Of a stretch of 64,000 bases of DNA, positions 29,255 through 39,074 are shown piece by piece; position 1 is the first letter of the stretch, and each line of letters starts with the position of its first letter. The stretch covers positions 1 to 64,000 of the forward strand of contig JAFQNC010000023.1 in NCBI GenBank assembly GCA_017396085.1, given 5' to 3'. The translations under genes were made by a program, and so were the position numbers. The notes below the pieces were generated by a model. That model saw only the letters and a program-made list of their open reading frames with translations. It had not been told where the DNA came from and did not search any database. This stretch comes from Tidjanibacter sp. (lineage in GTDB: Bacteria > Bacteroidota > Bacteroidia > Bacteroidales > Rikenellaceae).

Positions 29255-30562
29255 CTACTCCTTGCGGATAATCTTGGCTCCGAGTGCGTTGAGGCGGCCG
29301 TCAATGTTCTGGTAGCCACGGTCAATCTGCTCGATGTTCTGGATGACGCTCTTGCCATCGGCATTGAGAGCCGCAAGCAGCAGTGCCACACCGGCACGAA
29401 TGTCGGGCGAAGCCATTGTGGTGGGGCGCAAGCGGCGCTGATGGTTGTGGCCGATGACGGTTGCACGGTGGGGGTCGCAGAGGATAACCTGTGCGCCCAT
29501 ATCAATCAGTTTGTCCACGAAGAAGAGCCTGCTCTCAAACATCTTTTGGTGAATGAGCACCGAGCCTTTGGCTTGGGTTGCCACCACAAGGAACACACTC
29601 AACAAGTCGGGAGTGAGGCCGGGCCAAGGCGCATCGGCGATGGACATAATGGAGCCATCCATAAAACTCTCAATCTCGTAGTGCTCCTGTCGGGGGATGA
29701 AAATATCATCGCCACGCTGCTCAAAGCGGATACCCATACGCTCAAACTGTGCGGGAATGATGCCGAGGTTCTCAAACGACACGTTTTTGATTGTCAGCTC
29801 CGACTGAGTCATTGCAGCCATACCGATGAAACTGCCCACCTCAATCATATCGGGCAACATTGTGTGCTCCGTGCCTCCGAGTTGCTTCACACCCTCGATG
29901 CGCAACAGGTTGGAGGCAATACCCTCAATCTTGGCACCCATACGGCAGAGCATCTTGCAGAGTTGCTGGATGTAGGGCTCGCAAGCGGCGTTGTAGATGG
30001 TTGTGGTACCCTCGGCCAGCACTGCGGCCATAATGATGTTGGCGGTACCTGTAACCGAGGCCTCGTCAAGCAACATATAGGTACCCTTGAGCCTGCGTGC
30101 ATCCACCTCAAAGAAGTCGCCTGCGGGGTCCACGTTGATGCTTGCACCGAGTTTTTGGAAGCCGATGAAGTGGGTGTCGAGCCTGCGGCGGCCAATCTTG
30201 TCGCCACCCGGCTTGGGAATGTAGGCCAGACCGAAGCGGGCCAACAGCGGGCCGATGACCATCACCGAGCCACGCAGTTTGCTACCCCTGACACGATAGT
30301 CCTCGGTTTTGAGGTAGCCGAGGTCGATGTTGGCGGCACGGAAGGAGAACTCCCCCTCTACGAGGTGCTCCACCTCCACACCGAGGTTACGCAACAGGTC
30401 AATGAGTCGCATCACGTCCAAAATCTCCGGCACGTTGTGCAGGACCACCCTCTGGTCGGTGAGAAGTGTTGCACAGATGATTTGCAGGGCCTCATTTTTT
30501 GCACCCTGTGGGGTGATTTCGCCACTCAGTTGGCGGCCTCCGTATACTTCAAAAATTGCCAT
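29255..30562 (-). CDS. murA: UDP-N-acetylglucosamine 1-carboxyvinyltransferase, Asp variant
   Basis: MurA transfers enolpyruvate to UDP-GlcNAc, the first committed step of peptidoglycan synthesis. The 435-residue chain is full length, with the opening MAIFEVYGGRQLSGEITPQG and KNEALQI. The catalytic-loop position that is Cys in Escherichia coli (Cys115) is Asp121 here, in PKPGGDKIGRRR, encoded by GAC at 30202-30200. This exchange is known to make MurA insensitive to fosfomycin in mycobacteria and chlamydiae. It is likely transcribed alone; a TATCTTTA box is seen at 30601-30594. Confidence 0.95.
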   Translation of the reverse strand: MAIFEVYGGRQLSGEITPQGAKNEALQIICATLLTDQRVVLHNVPEILDVMRLIDLLRNLGVEVEHLVEGEFSFRAANIDLGYLKTEDYRVRGSKLRGSVMVIGPLLARFGLAYIPKPGGDKIGRRRLDTHFIGFQKLGASINVDPAGDFFEVDARRLKGTYMLLDEASVTGTANIIMAAVLAEGTTTIYNAACEPYIQQLCKMLCRMGAKIEGIASNLLRIEGVKQLGGTEHTMLPDMIEVGSFIGMAAMTQSELTIKNVSFENLGIIPAQFERMGIRFEQRGDDIFIPRQEHYEIESFMDGSIMSIADAPWPGLTPDLLSVFLVVATQAKGSVLIHQKMFESRLFFVDKLIDMGAQVILCDPHRATVIGHNHQRRLRPTTMASPDIRAGVALLLAALNADGKSVIQNIEQIDRGYQNIDGRLNALGAKIIRKE

Positions 30563-30666
30563 ACGAATATGTGGGGTTAGGTGTTATGCTCCGTAAAGAT
30601 ACAAAAAAAGTTTGTTGCCTCCTACAAATGGGCGACATAAATAACTTGTGCGCGTGCGGGGCCGAG

Positions 30667-31692
30667 TTAGCCACGTTTTTCGCCAAAGAGGTTGAACCTC
30701 GCCAGCACTCGGTTTTTGCGTGGCAGCACCACACACTCCAACAACAGCAGAGCGATGGCAATGGCCAGCGGAATGGGGTAGAGTTCGTTGTACTCCTCAA
30801 AGACCTCCGATTTGAACTTGCTCTTTTCGGTGCGGTTGATGAGCGAGATGATGTCGCCGAGTCCCACGTTGGCGGTGGTGGCCCTCACATAGGCACCTCC
30901 TGTGGTTACGGCAATCTTTTGTAGCACCTCTTCGTCAAGTTTACTCACCACAATCTCTCCCTTCTCATCCCTGATGAAGTCATCGCCAATGCTGATGGGG
31001 GCACCCTCGGGGGTACCGATACCTATGGTGTAGATTTTCACCCCCTGTGCGGCGGCCTTTTCGGCCATTGCGAGGGCATCGTCTTCGTGGTTTTCACCAT
31101 CGGTTACGAGCACCAGCACGCGGCTACTCTCGCTCTGGGAGGAGAACGAGCGTGTGGCGAGTTCGATGGCTGCACCGATGGCTGTGCCCTGTCGGGTTAC
31201 CTGCGAGGTGGAAATCTGCCTCACGAAGTTGCGTGCGGTCAGGTAGTCGGCCGTTATGGGCAACTGCACATAGGCATCGCCCGCAAAGACAATCACACCA
31301 ATGCGGTCCTCCGAGAGCCCTTCAATTACTCGCTCCACGGCATACTTGGTGCGCTCCAAGCGGTTGGGTGCAAAGTCGCTTGCGAGCATTGAGTTACTCA
31401 CGTCCACGGCGACCATAATCTCCACGCCCTCACGCTCCACCTCGCTGAGTTTGGAGCCCATCTGTGGCCTTGCGGCGGCAAAGATGAGTGCAACGAGTGC
31501 GAGCATAAGGAGCCAAAACTTGGTCCTCAGCTTCTTGGTCGAACTCTCCGGTGAGAGTTTGGCAAAGGCTGCCGAGGTGGCAAGGCGTGCAACCTTGCGC
31601 TTGCGCTCGGCCAAACTCCACTCCATCACTGCCACCAACAAGGGTACCAGCAATAGCAACCAAAAGTATTCTATGTGTGCAAATCGGAACAT
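30667..31692 (-). CDS. batB: BatB-like VWA-domain protein
   Basis: Bat proteins of Bacteroidetes were first linked to aerotolerance. This 341-residue membrane protein has an N-terminal pair of hydrophobic segments (about residues 9-24 and 58-74), a von Willebrand A domain with a complete MIDAS triad DVSNS (Asp97, Ser99, Ser101) and the later TDGENHEDD, then a C-terminal transmembrane segment. It is the last gene of the moxR-bat run, but a 180-base gap of repeats separates it from batA. Confidence 0.85.
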   Translation of the reverse strand: MFRFAHIEYFWLLLLVPLLVAVMEWSLAERKRKVARLATSAAFAKLSPESSTKKLRTKFWLLMLALVALIFAAARPQMGSKLSEVEREGVEIMVAVDVSNSMLASDFAPNRLERTKYAVERVIEGLSEDRIGVIVFAGDAYVQLPITADYLTARNFVRQISTSQVTRQGTAIGAAIELATRSFSSQSESSRVLVLVTDGENHEDDALAMAEKAAAQGVKIYTIGIGTPEGAPISIGDDFIRDEKGEIVVSKLDEEVLQKIAVTTGGAYVRATTANVGLGDIISLINRTEKSKFKSEVFEEYNELYPIPLAIAIALLLLECVVLPRKNRVLARFNLFGEKRG

Positions 31693-31872
31693 TTATGTGT
31701 TTTTATTGGCCGTTAGCCAAAAAATATTTACTAATTACTCTTTCTTGCCCTTTTCTTGCCTTCACAAACCCCTCCGGCCTTGGGCCACCTCCCCTAACTT
31801 AGGGGAGGGGTACTTGGTGGTGCTACCAAGCGTAGGGCAAAATATTTACTAATTACTATTTACTCTTTCCCC
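31693..31872. repeat. Repeat-filled gap between batA and batB
   Basis: There is no gene here. 31785-31808 is a palindrome CCTCCCCTAACTTAGGGGAGG, followed by a 40-base sequence at 31811-31850 identical to 33104-33143, and tracts of ATATTTACTAATTACT found also near 32897, 33135, 37538 and 61043. Confidence 0.75.
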
Positions 31873-32856
31873 CTAAATGGTGTTGAGCCACAACCTGCGC
31901 AGGAGGAACTCTGCCACCAACACCGCCAAGGCCCACAGCAGGTAGCCCACGAAGTGCTCATTGTAGCGCACATACTCATCGGTCTCTATGCGGCTCTTTT
32001 CGAGGGTGTTGATTTTGGCGTAGACCTCTTTGAGGGTGTTTTTGTTGGTGGCACGGAAGTACTCACCACCCGTCTTTGCGGCAATGTCGGTGAGTATCTG
32101 CTCGTCAATCTCCACCTTCATCTGCTGGTAGCGCACATTGCCCCACGCATCCTGATAGGGGTAGGGTGCATAGCCCCTCTTGCCCACGCCAATGGTGTAG
32201 ACCCTGATGCCATACTCGGCGGCAATCTCGGCAGCCGAGAGGGGAGCGACTTGGCCCACATTGTTCACGCCATCGGTGAGCAGAATGATGACCTTACTCT
32301 TGGCCTCCGACTCACGCAGACGGTTCACGGCAGTGGCGAGTCCCAAACCTATGGCGGTACCATCGTCAATCACGCCAAACTCCACCTGCGACAGCAGGGT
32401 TTGCAGCGAGGCTTGGTCGGTGGTCAGGGGGCACTGGGTGTAACTCTCGCCGGCAAAGGCCACCAGACCTATGCGGTCGCCCTGACGGTCGGCAATGAAC
32501 TTTGCGGCCACATCTTTGGCTGCTTCGAGTCGGTTGGGCTCAAAGTCGGCGGCGAGCATTGTGCCCGACACATCAAGGGCCAACACGATGTCGATACCCT
32601 CCACGGTGGTCTTGCTGAGTTGCTCCGAACTTTGGGGCCTTGCCAATGCCACCGAAATCAACACGATGGCCACACAGCGCAACACCACGGGCAGGTGGCG
32701 CAACACGGTGCGCACGGTACGTGGTGCGGTGGCGAGTGAGGCAGTGGTTGTCATCTTCACTGCGGCTCCGCCCTGCTTGCACAGCCAAATGTAGTGCCCC
32801 ACCACGGGGAGCACCAAGGCTGCCAACCAAAGCATATTTGGATTTGCAAATGTCAT
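31873..32856 (-). CDS. batA: BatA-like VWA-domain protein
   Basis: This 327-residue membrane protein has N-terminal hydrophobic segments (about residues 8-26 and 55-72), a von Willebrand A domain with MIDAS residues DVSGT (Asp95, Ser97, Thr99) and LLTDGVNNVG, and a C-terminal membrane helix. It probably forms a complex with BatB. In this locus it is separated from both flanking bat genes by repeat-filled gaps and is flanked by 40-base direct repeats. Confidence 0.87.
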   Translation of the reverse strand: MTFANPNMLWLAALVLPVVGHYIWLCKQGGAAVKMTTTASLATAPRTVRTVLRHLPVVLRCVAIVLISVALARPQSSEQLSKTTVEGIDIVLALDVSGTMLAADFEPNRLEAAKDVAAKFIADRQGDRIGLVAFAGESYTQCPLTTDQASLQTLLSQVEFGVIDDGTAIGLGLATAVNRLRESEAKSKVIILLTDGVNNVGQVAPLSAAEIAAEYGIRVYTIGVGKRGYAPYPYQDAWGNVRYQQMKVEIDEQILTDIAAKTGGEYFRATNKNTLKEVYAKINTLEKSRIETDEYVRYNEHFVGYLLWALAVLVAEFLLRRLWLNTI

Positions 32857-33177
32857 CTTGTATGTTGTTGGCTATTAGCCGTTAGCCATTAGCCAAAAAT
32901 ATTTACTAATTACTATTTACTCTTTACTCTTTCTGTTCTTTCTGCCCTTTTTGTGACAGACGCCCCCGCCCTTCGGGCACCCCCTCTAACTCAGAGGGGG
33001 ACGTGGTTGGAAGGCATCGCAAGGTTGAAAAGCACACCGACCTACCAGCAACACAAAACAGGCAACGCCTGCCCCTCCCGGCCTCCCCTTTCGTAGGGGA
33101 GGAGTACTTGGTGGTGCTACCAAGCGTAGGGCAAAATATTTACTATTTACTAATTACTCTTTACTCTTTCTTAAGCG
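32857..33177. repeat. Repeat-filled gap between the TPR gene and batA
   Basis: There is no gene in these 321 bases. 32957-33002 carries the GGGGGCGTC-type palindrome in inverted orientation. 33003-33100 is a mosaic shared in part with 24000-24060 and 37310-37350 (AACAGGCAACGCCTGCCCCTC and GGCATCGCAAGGTTG). 33083-33103 is a CCTCCCC/GGGGAGG palindrome. 33104-33143 is identical to 31811-31850. AT-rich TTTACTAATTACT tracts close the gap. Confidence 0.75.
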
Positions 33178-33963
33178 TTACCAGTTCTTGCCGGAGCGGG
33201 CCACGCCAACAACCTTCTCGCCCTCCACCTTGTCGCGGGTCTTGTCCTCGGCGGCCTGCACAGCGTTCAGCACCTGCTCGCTCTCCTTACTGGGGCCCGC
33301 TTGGGGTTGCTCGCCCTGCTCGGCACCCTCGCTCGGCTTGGGTTTTTCTCCCTCGGGTTGTTCGGGTTGCTGCTGCTCCTTGTCGTTCTGCTGACCATTG
33401 TCACCCTTGTTCTCCTCGGGTTGCTGCTGTTGGTTGTTGTCTTGCTGCTGCTGGTCGTTATTCTGCTGGTTGTTTTGTTGCTGGTCTTGATTGTTTTGCT
33501 GCTCTTGTTGTTTGAGTAACTCCTTGGTGTAGACATAGTTGAATTTACTCTCCAAGTTCGCAGGGTCGAGGCGCAACGACTGCTTGTAGGACTCCAAAGC
33601 CTCCTGCAACTTCTGCTGCTGGAACTGTGCGTTGCCAAGGTTGTAGTAGGCATCGGCCTTCTGCTTGTCGCTCACACCCTCGGTGCGCTCGGCCACCTTG
33701 CGGAACTGCTCCTCGGCGGCGGCAAAGTTACCCGTGGCGTAGTGGGTGTCGCCAAGGTTGAAGGCACCCTCCACCGAGAGAGAGTCCTTTTGCAGTGCCT
33801 TGCGGTAGGACCTCTCCGCATCGGCAAAACGCTGACGCTCATAGAGCGAGTTGCCCTCCCTGACGTGCCTACGCTCGGGGAACTGCTGGGCACAAGCCAC
33901 TCCCACACCCAACACGAGGGCCACAATCAGCACACCTATATATTTAATAGCACTCCTACTCAT
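33178..33963 (-). CDS. BatC/E-like TPR protein with Gln-rich linker
   Basis: The start was set at 33963 (MSRSAIKYIGVLIVALVLGV), giving a signal peptide ending near A-C-A-Q and 261 residues. Residues 33-130 contain tetratricopeptide repeats (RFADAERSYRKALQKD, NFAAAEEQFRKVAE, KLQEALESYKQSLRLDP). From about residue 133 the chain is a long low-complexity stretch of Gln and Asn, then Glu-Pro-Lys, typical of BatC-type proteins. It overlaps the upstream gene by eight bases (ATGAGTAG), suggesting coupled translation. Confidence 0.85.
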   Translation of the reverse strand: MSRSAIKYIGVLIVALVLGVGVACAQQFPERRHVREGNSLYERQRFADAERSYRKALQKDSLSVEGAFNLGDTHYATGNFAAAEEQFRKVAERTEGVSDKQKADAYYNLGNAQFQQQKLQEALESYKQSLRLDPANLESKFNYVYTKELLKQQEQQNNQDQQQNNQQNNDQQQQDNNQQQQPEENKGDNGQQNDKEQQQPEQPEGEKPKPSEGAEQGEQPQAGPSKESEQVLNAVQAAEDKTRDKVEGEKVVGVARSGKNW

Positions 33964-35047
33964 CACCTTGACTGCCCTCCTCTGCACTACCATTGCTATT
34001 GTCCTCGGTCGCCACAATGGGAACAACCACCTGTGGGGCCTCAATCTGCGGCTCTTGTGTGGGCACACCCTCGGAGGCTTGCTCTTTGGTGTTCTCCACA
34101 AAGTAGTAGACGTTGTTGTAGGCCTCCTCGTTGCTCTCTGCATCGGGGGTGTGCTTGGCGAACTTCACGAGGTCGCTCTCGGCCAGCAGGCCCCTCAAAT
34201 CGCTCACCTGCTTGGGCTCCAACTCCAGCTTCTTGAGTTCGGCCACAATCTCCTCCGAGGTCATCTCCATAGCACCAACGCCATAGCGACCCTCGAGGTA
34301 CTCACGCAAAATCTCCGTCAGGCGTGACCAGTAGACCTTGTGCTTGCCATTCTGCCACAACTTCTGGTGGGAGAGGGCCTCCAAGTGGCGTATGGCCACA
34401 ATGTGTGGGGCCTCCTTGGGCAACTCCTCCTCCTCCTCGGCACCTTTGGTCCTGCGCTTGCGGGTTACGATGAGGTAGACCACCGAGGCCACCACCGCAA
34501 GTGCCAACACGCCTAAGGCCACATAGCCCCCGAACTCCTCCACCACAAGCGGAGCCTTCATCGGCTGACGGATGTCGTAGATGGTCTTTTGGGCCGTGTC
34601 CACGGGCATAATGTCCACCTTCAACTTCAGAGCGCCACCACCCACAAAGGCGGTGTCGATGGTGAGCCCATCGGAATAGAGCACCCCCAACGAGTCGAGG
34701 TGGTACTCGGCAGGCTCAAAGGAGGTCAGGCGGTAACTCTTGCGCAGTGCCCACACACCCTCTTTGTGGCTCACGGTGTCGGTGGTAATCTCTTCCAGCA
34801 ACTCTATGCGCCCCTCGGTGAAATCCTCGGTAATGGTGGGGAAGGCCACCTCATAGCCATCCTCGGCCTCCACGTCAATGTGCAGGTAAAGATGGTCGCC
34901 CACAAGCACCTCGCTCGGCTCAAAGGCAGCACCAACCACCCTCACAGGTTGCTCCTGCGCTGTGGCCATATCTTGCGCCCCTGCGCCTATGGCTACTCCC
35001 ACGAGCAGCCCAATCAGTAGGGCCATCACTTTGTATGCGCTTTTCAT
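33956..35047 (-). CDS. Bat-locus membrane protein (DUF4381-like arrangement)
   Basis: The 363-residue chain has a signal peptide (residues 1-24, ending GAGAQ), a periplasmic beta-rich domain (about 30-165), one transmembrane helix (about 174-195), a basic stop-transfer cluster RKRRTKG and a cytoplasmic helical region with an acidic C-terminus. Its position between DUF58 and the TPR/VWA genes matches the membrane protein usually found in such loci. It is too short and too different in layout for BatD, the large oxygen-tolerance protein. It overlaps DUF58 by ATGA. Confidence 0.7.
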   Translation of the reverse strand: MKSAYKVMALLIGLLVGVAIGAGAQDMATAQEQPVRVVGAAFEPSEVLVGDHLYLHIDVEAEDGYEVAFPTITEDFTEGRIELLEEITTDTVSHKEGVWALRKSYRLTSFEPAEYHLDSLGVLYSDGLTIDTAFVGGGALKLKVDIMPVDTAQKTIYDIRQPMKAPLVVEEFGGYVALGVLALAVVASVVYLIVTRKRRTKGAEEEEELPKEAPHIVAIRHLEALSHQKLWQNGKHKVYWSRLTEILREYLEGRYGVGAMEMTSEEIVAELKKLELEPKQVSDLRGLLAESDLVKFAKHTPDAESNEEAYNNVYYFVENTKEQASEGVPTQEPQIEAPQVVVPIVATEDNSNGSAEEGSQGDE

Positions 35048-35934
35048 CGGCGGGCAAAAAGTTTAATCAGTTGTTTCACATAGTCCTCATCGGTGGCAAC
35101 ATCGGTGTGGTCCACCCTCGCTCTATCCATCAGCGAGTTGAGCCTTTGGCGGTCGGCCTCCCACGCTGCGGCGTAGTGGGTGCGCACCTCCTTTGAGCCA
35201 CTATCCACCCAGAGCCTTGCGCCACTCTCGGCATCCACCATCTCCACAAGGCCCACATCGGGCAATTCGGCATCCCTCTTGTCGTAGACCCTCACGGCCA
35301 CAAGGTCGTGCTTGCCGGAGGCAATCTTCAAACTCCTCTCCAATCCGGCCCACTGCTCGGCCGTGGCCGCTTGGTTGCAGAAGTCGCTGAGCCAAAAGGT
35401 GGTGCAACGCTTTTTGAGCGCACCGGTGAGGTATTTGAGGGGCTCCTCCAACGAGGTTTTCCTGCTTTCGGGCTCAAAGTCGAGCAACGTGCGGATGATT
35501 TGCAGAATGTGGCTTCGCCCCTTCTTGGGAGGGATGAATTTTTCCACCTTGTCGCTGAATAGCAGACAGCCCACCTTGTCGTTGTTTTGGGCAGCCGAGA
35601 AGGCCAACACGGCAGCCACCTCGGTCATCACATCGCGCTTGGTCTTGTCGGTGGAGCCAAAACTACCCGAGCCGCTCACGTCTACCACGAGCATCATCGT
35701 CAGTTCTCGTTCCTCCTCATAGACCTTGATGTGGGGCTTGCGTGTGCGGGCGGTTACGTTCCAGTCGATGTCCCTCACATCATCGCCCATACGATACTCC
35801 CTCACCTCGCTGAAGGCCACACCACGACCACGGAATGCACTGTGGTAGTGTCCCGCAAAGATGTCGTTGGATAGTCCTCGGGTTTTTATCTCAATCCTTC
35901 GGACTTGTTTTAGTATGTCGGTTGTATCCTTCAT
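35044..35934 (-). CDS. DUF58 family protein of the Bat/MoxR locus
   Basis: DUF58 proteins carry a VWA-like domain and partner MoxR ATPases, possibly presenting substrates. The start at 35934 (MKDTTDILKQVRRIEIKTRG) gives 296 residues; an upstream in-frame ATG lies inside a palindromic repeat and is rejected. The family hallmark FSEVREYRMGDDVRDIDWN is at about residues 48-66, followed by the degenerate MIDAS DVSGSGSFG. It overlaps the next gene by four bases. The palindromic repeat begins two bases before its start codon. Confidence 0.92.
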   Translation of the reverse strand: MKDTTDILKQVRRIEIKTRGLSNDIFAGHYHSAFRGRGVAFSEVREYRMGDDVRDIDWNVTARTRKPHIKVYEEERELTMMLVVDVSGSGSFGSTDKTKRDVMTEVAAVLAFSAAQNNDKVGCLLFSDKVEKFIPPKKGRSHILQIIRTLLDFEPESRKTSLEEPLKYLTGALKKRCTTFWLSDFCNQAATAEQWAGLERSLKIASGKHDLVAVRVYDKRDAELPDVGLVEMVDAESGARLWVDSGSKEVRTHYAAAWEADRQRLNSLMDRARVDHTDVATDEDYVKQLIKLFARR

Positions 35935-35935
35935 T

Positions 35936-36061
35936 TTGCGACTAAATATCGTGGGCGATTGCTGCGTTACGCTCAACCTCGAAATCCTCATTTACGCAGA
36001 GTAAACTGCGGTTTCTCGCTTTTCGCAAGCCTTGCACTCGCCTCACGATATTTAGTCGCAA
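35936..36061 (-). repeat. Palindromic repeat next to DUF58 (family B, copy 1)
   Basis: TTGCGACTAAATATCGTG (35936-35953) is perfectly complementary to 36044-36061, so the element can fold into one long hairpin. The core (CTGCGTTACGCT, AAATCCTCATTTAC and AAACTGCGGTTT) recurs at 36070-36115 and 46327-46434. No frame is present. Confidence 0.85.
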
Positions 36062-36069
36062 GGGAGTGT

Positions 36070-36115
36070 GTGGGCGATTGCTGCGTTACGCTCAATCTCG
36101 AAATCCTCATTTACA
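36070..36115 (+). repeat. Truncated copy of the family B palindromic repeat
   Basis: GTGGGCGATTGCTGCG through AAATCCTCATTTAC matches the left half of the copy at 35936-36061 with one or two differences. The right half is missing, replaced by ACTCGGTCAG. Confidence 0.8.
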
Positions 36116-36159
36116 CTCGGTCAGATGAAGCACCAAGCCCTATCTAATCTTAATTTTGA

Positions 36160-37158
36160 CTATGGTACCTCCACGGCGTTGAGGATGTCGGTGATGATGT
36201 CCTCGGTAGTTACGCTCTCTGCCTCGGCCTCATACGACAAGCCGATGCGGTGGCGCAGTACATCGTGGCACATAGCCCTCACGTCCTCGGGAATAACATA
36301 GCCCCTGTGTTTGATGAATGCGTAGGCCTTGGCCGCCTTGGCCAAAGCAATGCTCGCACGGGGCGAAGCACCATAGGCAATCATCGGTGCCAACTTACCC
36401 AGTCCATACTCTTGGGGCTCACGGGTGGCAAAGATGATGTCCACGATATATTTCTCAATCTTCTCGTCCATATAGACATCGCTCACCACGCTCCTTGCCC
36501 TGACGATGTCCTCGGGGGTTACCACCTTGTTGGGCTTGGGCAGGCCCGCACCTGCAAGGTTGAGGCGCACGATGTCCCTCTCCTCCTGCTTCTTGGGGTA
36601 GGAGATTTTGGCTTTGAGCATAAAACGGTCCACCTGTGCCTCGGGCAGAGGATAGGTACCCTCCTGCTCGATGGGGTTTTGGGTGGCCAACACGAGGAAG
36701 GGCTCGGGCAGGGGGAAGGTTTCATCGCCAATGGTTACCTGCCTCTCCTGCATAGCCTCCAACAGTGCACTCTGCACCTTGGCGGGCGAGCGGTTAATCT
36801 CATCGGCCAGCACGAAGTTGGCGAAGATGGGGCCCTTTTTCACGCTGAACTCCTCGTTTTTCTGCGAGTAGATGAGTGTACCCACCAAGTCGGCGGGCAG
36901 CAGGTCGGGAGTGAACTGCACACGGCTGAACTTGGCATCCACGGCCTGTGCCAAAGTGGTTATGGCCAATGTTTTTGCCAACCCCGGAACGCCCTCCAAG
37001 AGGATGTGTCCGCCCGTAAGCAGACCAATCAGCAGTGAATCCACAAGATGTTTTTGGCCGACAATCACCTTGCCAACCTCCATACTCAACGAGTCCACAA
37101 AGACGCTCTCCCGCTCAATGCGCTCGTTAAGTTCCTTGATATTAACAACTTCGCTCAT
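36160..37158 (-). CDS. MoxR family AAA+ ATPase
   Basis: MoxR ATPases act as chaperones that insert cofactors or metal ions together with VWA proteins. The start at 37158 (MSEVVNIKELNERIERES) gives 331 residues. The Walker A motif GVPGLAKT is at residues 56-63 and Walker B ends in LADEINRSP, with the usual sensor region LVLATQNPIEQEGTYPLPEA. It is the first gene of the bat run and is separated from DUF58 by about 225 bases of palindromic repeats. Confidence 0.95.
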   Translation of the reverse strand: MSEVVNIKELNERIERESVFVDSLSMEVGKVIVGQKHLVDSLLIGLLTGGHILLEGVPGLAKTLAITTLAQAVDAKFSRVQFTPDLLPADLVGTLIYSQKNEEFSVKKGPIFANFVLADEINRSPAKVQSALLEAMQERQVTIGDETFPLPEPFLVLATQNPIEQEGTYPLPEAQVDRFMLKAKISYPKKQEERDIVRLNLAGAGLPKPNKVVTPEDIVRARSVVSDVYMDEKIEKYIVDIIFATREPQEYGLGKLAPMIAYGASPRASIALAKAAKAYAFIKHRGYVIPEDVRAMCHDVLRHRIGLSYEAEAESVTTEDIITDILNAVEVP

Positions 37159-37197
37159 TTTTGATATATTGTGTTTTTGTTTTGTTGCCGAATCCAC

Positions 37198-37597
37198 ACT
37201 CTACACTAACGTAGATTAACACAAAAATAATACATTTTGACGGAATAAAAAAAGAGGGACACATATAATGTGTCCGAATTGAAAATTGCAGGCACAGCCT
37301 GTTTTGTGCAGTGGTCAGGTCGGTACGTTTCCCAACCTTGCGATGCCTTCCAACCACTCCTCCCCTAAGTTAGGGGAGGTGCCGTAGGCGGAGGGGTCTG
37401 TGAAAGAAAGAGCAAAAAGAGCAAAAAGAGCAAAAAGGGCAGGAAGGGCAGAAAGGGCAGAAAGGGGAGTGTAGGGAGAAGTTCCCTAAATTCTCTAACC
37501 TCTCTAACCTCCCACACCCTATCCGCTCAAAGAAAAAATATTTACTAATTACTAATTACTAATTACTCTTTGATGGTAGCAGGGTCGGCACACAAAA
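37198..37597. repeat. Repeat-rich gap between moxR and eno
   Basis: No gene is seen. 37283-37306 (AATTGCAGGCACAGCCTGTT) recurs at about 60980-61003. 37360-37402 is a short form of the CCTCCCCTAAGTTAGGGGAGG palindrome followed by GGAGGGGTCTG. 37404-37470 is a degenerate run of AGAGCAAAA and GGGCAGAAA units. ATTACTAATTACT tracts follow. Confidence 0.7.
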
Positions 37598-37630
37598 AGG
37601 GCTGCCAACCATTTGCGGTACGGCAGCCCT
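37598..37630 (-). terminator. Terminator of eno
   Basis: AGGGCTGCC (37598-37606) pairs with GGCAGCCCT (37622-37630). On the minus strand it is followed by TTTTTGTG, 34 bases past the eno stop. Confidence 0.8.
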
Positions 37631-37664
37631 CTCGGGGGGTTATCACCCAAAACAGTCGCTCCGA

Positions 37665-39014
<1,350 letters not shown>

Positions 39015-39074
39015 TTATAGCATTGGCGAGGGAGGTGTGGACTCGGCCAACCTCCCCCTCCGTACCATTTTCTC

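Noticed and set aside
35935..35991. Upstream start for DUF58
   Set aside because: The extra residues come from the palindromic repeat; the family N-terminus begins at 35934.
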